A DNA stretch of 64,000 nucleotides, taken from the NCBI RefSeq assembly GCF_000321225.1, contig NW_004450397.1, positions 4,989,270 through 5,053,269 on the forward strand, read 5' to 3'. Origin of the DNA: Odobenus rosmarus divergens (taxonomy: Eukaryota > Chordata > Mammalia > Carnivora > Odobenidae). Shown here piece by piece: positions 57,706-64,000 of this stretch (positions within the stretch are counted from its first letter, which is position 1; each line of letters opens with the position of its first letter). A program made the translations under genes and the position numbers. The notes under the pieces are model-generated. The model was not told the origin of the DNA, made no database searches, and worked only from the letters and a program-made list of their open reading frames with translations.

Positions 57706-57734
57706 CTGACCTTGGCCTTAGGTTGGATTGCAGT

Positions 57735-58390
57735 CATTCTTTTAAAACATTAACTTTAAAAAATTATGTAAAATTTACATCAGTGAAATGCATAGCTCTT
57801 CATTATCAATTTTTTCTTTTTTTTAATTTAAAGTCAATTAGCCAACATATAGTACATCATTAGTTTTTGATGTAGTGTTCAACGATTCATTAGTTGTGTA
57901 TAACACCCAGTGCTCACCACATCACATGCCTTCCTTAATACTCATCACTATCAAATTTGATGAGTTTTGGTAAATAAACATCCATCTGGTTACCATTCCA
58001 ATCAATACTCAGAGCAGTTCAATCACCTTAAACATTTCCCTTAGGCCCCTTCCAGTGAAACCCCACACCACATGTGCTAATTTTGCCTGTTCTTAAACTT
58101 CAGAAAAGTTTATTAATTATATTTATTGTTTTCAGCTTGTCCTCTGTCATTCAATTTAATGGTTTTTGAATTATTCACATTGCTCTAGTTAATTATTTTT
58201 TATTCCTGCATCGTAAACCACTGTTATGACTATCTCATAATTTGCTTATTCATTCTCCTGGTCATGGTCTTTTGGATCATTTCCAGTTTTTGGATTATAT
58301 GAACAAAACTGACATGAACATTCTCATACAAGTCTTTTTGTAGATGTATGCTTTATTTTCCCTCAGATGAATTTATGACTGGAATTGCTC
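57735..58390 (-). repeat. Old L1 3' fragment, antisense, split by a younger L1 end
   Basis: 'aaaatttacatcagtgaaat', then after the insertion 'atttgatgagttttggtaaa', 'cttattcattctcctggtca', 'ttttggatcatttccagttt', 'gaacattctcatacaagtct', 'ttatgactggaattgctcag' follow an old L1 read backwards. Confidence 0.65.
57822..57958 (-). repeat. Carnivore L1 3' end inserted antisense
   Basis: Reverse complement of the 3' end seen at 1-163: 'ataacacccagtgctc' at 57900-57915, preceded by 'catcattagtttttgatgta' and poly-T at 57822-57836. Flanks 'cattatcaa' (about 57803) and 'cactatcaa' (about 57947) may be its target-site duplication. 5'-truncated to about 135 bp. Confidence 0.85.
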
Positions 58391-59344
58391 AGTCATTTAA
58401 TTTTTTAAGATGAGATATAATTTACATATCATAAAATTCACCCTTTCAGATTATTCGGTAGTTTTTACTATATCCACAAGACTGTGTAATGATCACCACT
58501 ATCTAATTAAGAATATCTTTATCATGCCAAAAAGAAACCCCATACCTGGTCACTCCCCATTCCTCCCCATTTCAGTCCTTGACAACTACTAATCAACTTC
58601 CTATCTCTATTATTTGACTTTTCTGGATATTTCATATAAATGGAATAATACAATATGTGGACTTTTGTGTCTGGCTTCTTTCACTTAGCATGTTTTCAAG
58701 ATTTATCCATGTTGTAATGTGGATAAACATGTCATTCATTTAATGGCTGAATAATATTTCAATGCATGAATACACTATATTTGTTTTTCCAACCATCAGT
58801 TGATGTACACTTGTGTTGTGTCGCTTTTTGGCTATTATGAAGTATACTGGCATGAATATTTATGTATGGTAAACCCATTTTCTCAGTTCTCTTGGATATA
58901 TACCTATGAGTGGAATTGTGGGTCATATGGTAACTCTATATTTAACATTTTGAGGAAATGCCAGACTGTTTTCCAAAGTAGCTGTACCAGTTTACATTCC
59001 TACCAGCAATGTATGAAGGCTCAAAAATTTTGTTTATAGCCAACCTAATGGGTGTGAATTGTATTTCATTACGGCTTTGATTTACATTTCTCTAATGACT
59101 AATGATGAGCATTCTTTCATGTGCTAATTGGCCACTTCTATATCTTCTTTGGAGGCGTGGTATCTCCAAATACTTTACCCTATTTTAATTGGGTTATTTG
59201 CCTTTTTATTGTTGAGTTGTAAAAGTTTGTTCCATAGTCTGGATACTAGACCTTTATCAGATATATGATTTGCAAAAATTTCTCACAGTTTCTGGATTGT
59301 CATTTTACTTTCTTGATAGTGTACTTTAAAGCACAAAAGTTTTT

Positions 59345-59731
59345 GGGGCACTTGGGTGGCTCAGTGGGTTAAGCATCAGACTCTTGATTTCAGCTCGGAT
59401 CATGATCTCAGGGTTATGAGATCAAGCCCCGTTTTGGGCTGAGTGTGGAGCCTGCTTAAAATTCTCTCTCTGGGTCCCTGGGTGGCTCAGTCCATTGAGC
59501 ATCTGCCTTAGGCTCAGGTTGTGATCTCAGGGTCCTGGGATTGAGCCCCAGTGATCAGGCTTCCTGCTCAGCAGGGAGTCTGCTTCTCCCTATCTCTCTG
59601 CCCCTCCCACTGCTTGTACTCTGTCTCTCTCTTTCTCAAATAAATAAATAAAATCTTTTAAAAAACAAAAAGGTTCACTCTCTCCCTCTGCTCTCTCTCT
59701 CTCTCTCTCTCTTTAATAAATAAATAAATAA
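59345..59731 (+). mobile_element. CAN SINE, older subfamily (outer copy), split by another SINE
   Basis: Head at 59345-59471 ('cttgggtggctcagtgggtt', 'catcagactcttgatttcag', 'ggagcctgcttaaaattctc'), tail at about 59671-59731 ((CT)n, AATAAATAAATAAATAAA). Imperfect duplication around 'aagcacaaaagtttt' (about 59329) and 'aaacacggaagtttt' (about 59731) marks the insertion into the antisense L1. Confidence 0.94.
59472..59670 (+). mobile_element. CAN SINE, younger subfamily (inner copy)
   Basis: Complete SINE inside the outer one: 'gggtccctgggtggctcagt', 'gagcatctgccttaggctca', 'gtcctgggattgagccccag', (CT)n, AAATAAATAAATAAA tail. 'ttctctctct' before and 'ttcactctct' after it are the likely target-site duplicates. 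Confidence 0.95.
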
Positions 59732-61864
59732 AACACGGAAGTTTTCAATTTTCATTAAGTCCAATTTATGTTTTCTTTTGTTATCCATGCTTTTGGTGTC
59801 ATACCTAAAAAAAAAAAAATTGCCTAATCCAAGATTTTAAAGATTTACTCCTGTGTTTTGTTCTGTTTTTTTTTTTTTTTTAATTATTTTTTAGCTCCTA
59901 CATTTAAGTTCCTGATCTGTTTTGAGTTAATTTTTGGAAATGTTGTGAGGAAGAGACCCAGTTTTATTCTTTGCATGTGGTTATTTAGTTTTTCCAACAG
60001 TGTTTGTTGAGAAGACTATTCTTTCCCCCATTGAATTGTTTTGGCATACTTGTTGAATACCAGTTGATCACGTATGGTTTTATTTTGGGACTCTCAATTT
60101 ATTTCATGATTTATATGCCTATCCTAATGCCAGTATCATACAGTCTTAATTACTGTAGCTATGTAGTAATTTTTGAAATTGGGAACTGTGAGTCCTCAAA
60201 CTTTGTTCTTTTTCAAGATTGTTTTGGCTATTCTGGGTCTCTTGTATTTTAATATGAATTTTAGGATCAGCTTGTTGATTTCAACAAAAGGCAGCTGGGA
60301 TTTTGGTAGGAATTGCATTGAATCTATAGATCAGTTTGCAGAATATTGCCATCTTAACAATATTAAGTTTTCCAACACAAGAACCTAAATGTCTTTTTAC
60401 TAATTTAGATCTTTTTTTAATTTTTCAGTGATTTTTTTTGTATTTTTCGAGTCTCACACTTATTTTATTAAATTTATTCTTAAGAAACTTACTTTGAATG
60501 TTTCATAAATGGAATCACTTTCTTAGTTTTATTTTCAGATTATTTATTGCTAGTGTGTAGCAATACAATAGATTTTGTATATTGATCTTAGATCCTGCAA
60601 AATTTGGGAATCCATTGATTATTCTAATTATTTTTTTCTGTGTGTGTGTAATTTTTTAAATTTTCTGTATATAAGATCATGTCATCTGCAAATATAGATA
60701 GTTTTATTTCCTCCCTTCTAATCTGGCTGTCTTTTATTTCTTTTAGTTGATTAATTCCACCCTGGCTAGAAATTCTGGTACAGTTTTGAACAGAGGTAGC
60801 AGCATTATTACCTCTTGTCTTGTTCCTGATTTGAGAATAAAAGCTTTCATATTTCACTATTAATGAGATATAATCTTTGGGTTTTTGTAGAGCTCTTGAT
60901 CAGGTTAGGTTCCCTTTGTCCCTAGCTTGTTAAGTGTTTGTTTTTTTTTTTAAATCATAAAAATGTGTTGGATTTTTGTCAAATGATTTTTCTTCATCTA
61001 TTTACCTGATGTGAAGTTTTTATTCTTTATTCTATTGATACCATGTGTTATGTGGATTTTTACGTTCAACCAAGCTTGAATTCTTGGGATAAATTCTCCC
61101 TCATCATGGGGTAATGATCCTTGTCATATGTCTCTGGATTCAGTTTGGTAGTGTTTTGTTGAGTATTTTTGGTATCTATATTCATAAGGGGTAATGTTCT
61201 GTGCATTTCTTTCCTTGTGATGTCTTTGGTTGATTTTATATCATGTTAACACTGACCTCATAACGTATGTTGAGAAGTATTCTAATCTCTTCCATTTCTT
61301 GGAAGAGTTTGTGACAGATCAGTGTTAGTTCTTTAAACATTGGGTAAATTTTACCAGTTTACCAGTGAAACAATCTTGCCCTGGGCTTTTATTTGTGAGA
61401 AATTTTCTTGATTACTAACTATATCTCTTCACTTGTTATAAGTCTATTCAGATTCTCTATTTCTTCTTGAGTCAGTTTTGTAGTTTTTATGTTTCTAGGA
61501 ATTTGTCCATTTCATCTAGACTCTCTAATTTGTTGGCATAAAATTGTTCATCTTGCTCACTTATAATGGATTTTATTTCTGCGAAGTTGACAGTAGTGTC
61601 ACCTCTTCCATTCTTGATTTTATAAATTTGACTCCTCTTTTTTTCTTGATCAGTGGAGCTACTGGTTTGCCAATTTCATTGTTCTTTTCAAAGAATTAAC
61701 TTTTGGTTTTGCTAATTTTTTCTCTTGTATTATATCCTCATTTCATTTATTTCCACCCAAGTATTTATTATTGCCTTCCTTCTGCTTGCTTTGGGTCTAG
61801 TTTGCTCTACTTTTTCTAGTTTCATATGGTGGGAAGATTAGGTTACTGATTTAAGATGCTAGCA

Positions 61865-62150
61865 AAATGTACTTTTTTAAGGTATTTGTCCATTTCTTGT
61901 AAGTTGTAGAATTATTGACTTATATTTGTTGATAATATTCTTATTGTCTTTTTAATATTTGTAATCTCTGTGGGATGTTATTTCTTTCATTCCTGGTATA
62001 ACACTGTGTTTTCTCTTTTTATTTTCTTCAGTTTTGCCAAGGTTTACCAATTTCACTAATATCTTCAAAGAACAAGTTTTTTGCTTTGATAATTTTATCT
62101 ATTGTTTGTGCATTGTTTATTTCATTATTTTTGCTCTCACTAAATGGAGG
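61865..62150 (-). repeat. Second L1 ORF2 segment, antisense, repeating the previous one
   Basis: 'ggtatttgtccatttcttgt', 'gtttaccaatttcactaata', 'tcttcaaagaacaagttttt', 'gctttgataattttatctat' repeat the same ORF2 region already present at 61495-61710 ('ggaatttgtccatttcatct', 'tttgccaatttcattgttct', 'tttcaaagaattaacttttg'). Either a second L1 or an internal duplication. Confidence 0.8.
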
Positions 62151-62284
62151 GGTCTCATATCAGTTGGTTCATTGTGCAGACAACCATAAATGAATTTCTA
62201 GGATAAGTTTTGTTCTATTCAATGCAATTACATCTCAGTTTGTCATACTGAAGTCTTTTTTTTTTTGTCTTTGCCAGCAATTTA

Positions 62285-62705
62285 TTTATTTATTTTCTTT
62301 TTTAAATTATTGGTTTCAAGGGTAGAATTTAGTGATTCATCAGTTGCATATAACACCCAATGCTCATTACATCAAGTGCCCTCCTTAATTCCCATCACCC
62401 AATTATCCCATGTCTCCACTCACCTCCCCTCCAACAACCCTGTTTGTTTCCTATAGTTAAGAGTTTCTTAGATTTGACTCCCTGTCTGTTTTCCTCTTAT
62501 TTTATTTTTTTCCTTCCTTTCTCATATGTTCATGTTTTGTTTCTTAAATTCCACATAGGAGTTAAATCATATGGCATTTGTCTTTCTATGACTTATTTTG
62601 CTTAGAATAATATCCTCTAGTTCCATCCACATCATTGCATATGGCAAGATTTTATTCTTTTTGATGGCTGAGTACACCACATCTTTATCCATTCATCTGT
62701 CAGTG
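62285..62705 (-). repeat. Carnivore L1 3' end, antisense
   Basis: T-rich start, 'ataacacccaatgctc' at 62350-62365, 'ctccaacaaccctgtttgtt', 'ttccacataggagttaaatc', 'ctctagttccatccacatca' and 'atccattcatctgtcagtga'. Same family as 1-163 and 57822-57958 but longer. Confidence 0.92.
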
Positions 62706-63024
62706 AGGAACTTCTCTGGCTCCTAAGGTCAACTATCACAGAATGATCACTATGTTACAACCTCTTCAGTTAAATTTATGTAATCATTATTATCTTGTTT
62801 TAAATATAAATAAATTGAGGCTAAGGAAATGAAAGTTTGAAATACTGGATCCAAGGTCAGAGGACTTTCTACTATATCACATTGCATCTCCATGTACTGA
62901 GCCAAAGAAAGTGACAAGCATAAAAGAATTCAGTATGTATGATAAACTTGTTTCCTCATGTCCTAAACCAAAGAAAGTGATAAAAAAGAATTGGATACTG
63001 AAGTTCCTCATTATCTATGTAGGC
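62706..63024 (-). repeat. Possible MIR plus a short direct repeat
   Basis: 62780-62885 ('taatcattattatcttgttt', 'aattgaggctaaggaaatga', 'tggatccaaggtcagaggac') resembles antisense MIR, weakly. 'ccaaagaaagtga' occurs at about 62903 and again at about 62968, each followed by an A-rich 'aaaagaatt'. Confidence 0.4.
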
Positions 63025-63400
63025 TATTGACCAATAACCTTTTTTAATTGATGTATAATTGACATATAGTCATTTTAGCTTCAGATATACAACAAACGTA
63101 TTTGATGTTTGTATACATTACAAAATGATCATTGCAGTAAGTGTAGTTATCATCCATTACCATACATAGTTACAAAAATGTTTTTTCTTATGATGAGCTC
63201 TTTTAAGAAATATTCTCTTAGAAACTTTCAAACATGCCATACAGTATTAACTAGTTACTGTGTTGTACATTACAAAACCATGACATTTATTTTATAAATA
63301 TTTTTATATTTTAGTTCATTCCTTTCAACCCCTTTTTTCCATTTCACCCTCTCCCAAACCCCGATAGCTTTTATTTAATGTATAATCTGATCATACACAT
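63025..63400 (-). repeat. L1 3'-UTR fragment, antisense
   Basis: 'ttgatgtataattgacatat', 'gtttgtatacattacaaaat', 'gatcattgcagtaagtgtag', 'ctagttactgtgttgtacat' are antisense L1M 3' UTR landmarks. Confidence 0.88.
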
Positions 63401-63629
63401 TGCAGATCTATCTAATCTATGATGGAAATAATTCCCGAGTGGAAAGCTTCCCAAAGGTATTTATAAATACTCTCACAAGTACTTATTTTTCTCTAAATGT
63501 CATCTGGAGGATGCTAAAGTAAAGTATACTGAAAATTTAATAAACATCAACCTGCAATTCAAATTGAAATTCTGCCTTCTTTTTGTTTAATTTTTGTGAT
63601 AATATCTTGCCTTGGAAAAACTGTAAGCT

Positions 63630-64000
63630 GGCTGTTTCAGTTAGCTTTTCACCTCCAAACTCAGTAGAATGAAACAATAAAATACTTACTTATTTAACTA
63701 AATTGTGGCTCAGCTATTTAGGTTAAACTCAGCTAGGTGTTTTTTTCTGCTGGTCTTAGCTGGGTTTACTATGGACTTTCAGTCAGCTGTTAGCTTAGTT
63801 TCTGTTTATCTGTTAGTCTGTTTCTGGAGTTTGGCTGATTATTGATTGGTGCAATGAAAAATTGTGGTATTTGCCTCTCACCTTCCAGCAGAATAACCCT
63901 TGTCATATGATGGCTTATTTATATGGTGGCTCTGGATTCCAAGACATGGAGAAGGCAAGCTCCTATATATAAGGTCTTTCCAGCCTCTGCTTCTATCACG
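63630..64000 (-). mobile_element. MLT1-like LTR, antisense, runs off the window
   Basis: 'gaatgaaacaataaaatact', 'ttctgctggtcttagctggg', 'tttcagtcagctgttagctt', 'tggctgattattgattggtg', 'atatggtggctctggattcc' follow the same LTR type as 415-850, more diverged. The element continues past 64000. Confidence 0.6.

Larger units (their letters stand above)
58391..61850 (-). repeat. Old L1 with ORF2 reverse-transcriptase region, antisense, about 3 kb
   Basis: Long antisense L1. The 58400-59340 part is the 3' region ('gttgatgtacacttgtgttg', 'tgggtgtgaattgtatttca'). After the SINE pair it continues through ORF2: 'ttgatttcaacaaaaggcag', 'ggaattgcattgaatctata'. On the minus strand 60624-60857 keeps a short open frame with FADDMILY (60669-60692), the reverse-transcriptase active-site motif of L1. 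Many frameshifts and stops elsewhere show it is inactive. Confidence 0.93.

Overview
The window is nuclear DNA from a carnivoran mammal. It carries at least twelve copies of the tRNA-Lys-derived carnivore SINE (CAN SINE), recognised by the head 'ctgggtggctcagt', the A/B-box body, a (CT)n tract and a (TAAA)n tail, plus L1 3' ends of the carnivore type ('gagcactgggtgttat'). The younger SINEs match the general arctoid form (bear, pinniped or mustelid). I saw no copy of the dog-specific SINEC_Cf type, so a non-canid caniform is the best guess. Species and chromosome cannot be read from the sequence.

I found no protein-coding gene, tRNA or rRNA gene, CRISPR array, CpG island or prokaryotic feature. 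Open reading frames are short, lie largely in repeats or low-complexity DNA, and resemble no protein I know except a fragment of L1 reverse transcriptase. The window is best read as intergenic or deep-intronic.

Layout. 1-13 kb: old LTRs of MLT1 type, MIR/L2 relics, an L3/CR1 3' end, an MER5A-like element and three clean SINEs. 13-17 kb: two antisense L1 3' fragments and two SINEs. 17-26 kb: mostly unique DNA, with one sense-oriented MLT1A-like LTR and an hAT-type MER element. 26-29.2 kb: a sense L1 3' end split by a young SINE, then a long antisense old L1. 29-38 kb: unique DNA with MIR and L2. 38-39.2 kb: an antisense L1M 3' UTR split by a SINE. 39.2-48 kb: the least repetitive part, containing a 50-N assembly gap at 44404-44453. 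48-57.7 kb: unique DNA with L2/MIR relics, two SINEs and an ancient repeat. 57.7-63.4 kb: almost continuous antisense L1, including a reverse-transcriptase core, with two nested SINEs. 63.6-64 kb: an MLT1-like LTR running off the edge.

The biology on show is retroposition history: target-site duplications can be read around most SINEs, insertions are nested up to three deep, and relative ages follow from the nesting. No undescribed biological system was found. The most useful second looks are a false duplication around the assembly gap, a duplicated L1 ORF2 segment, the nested insertions, and a few candidate non-coding exons or conserved elements that need an alignment to test.
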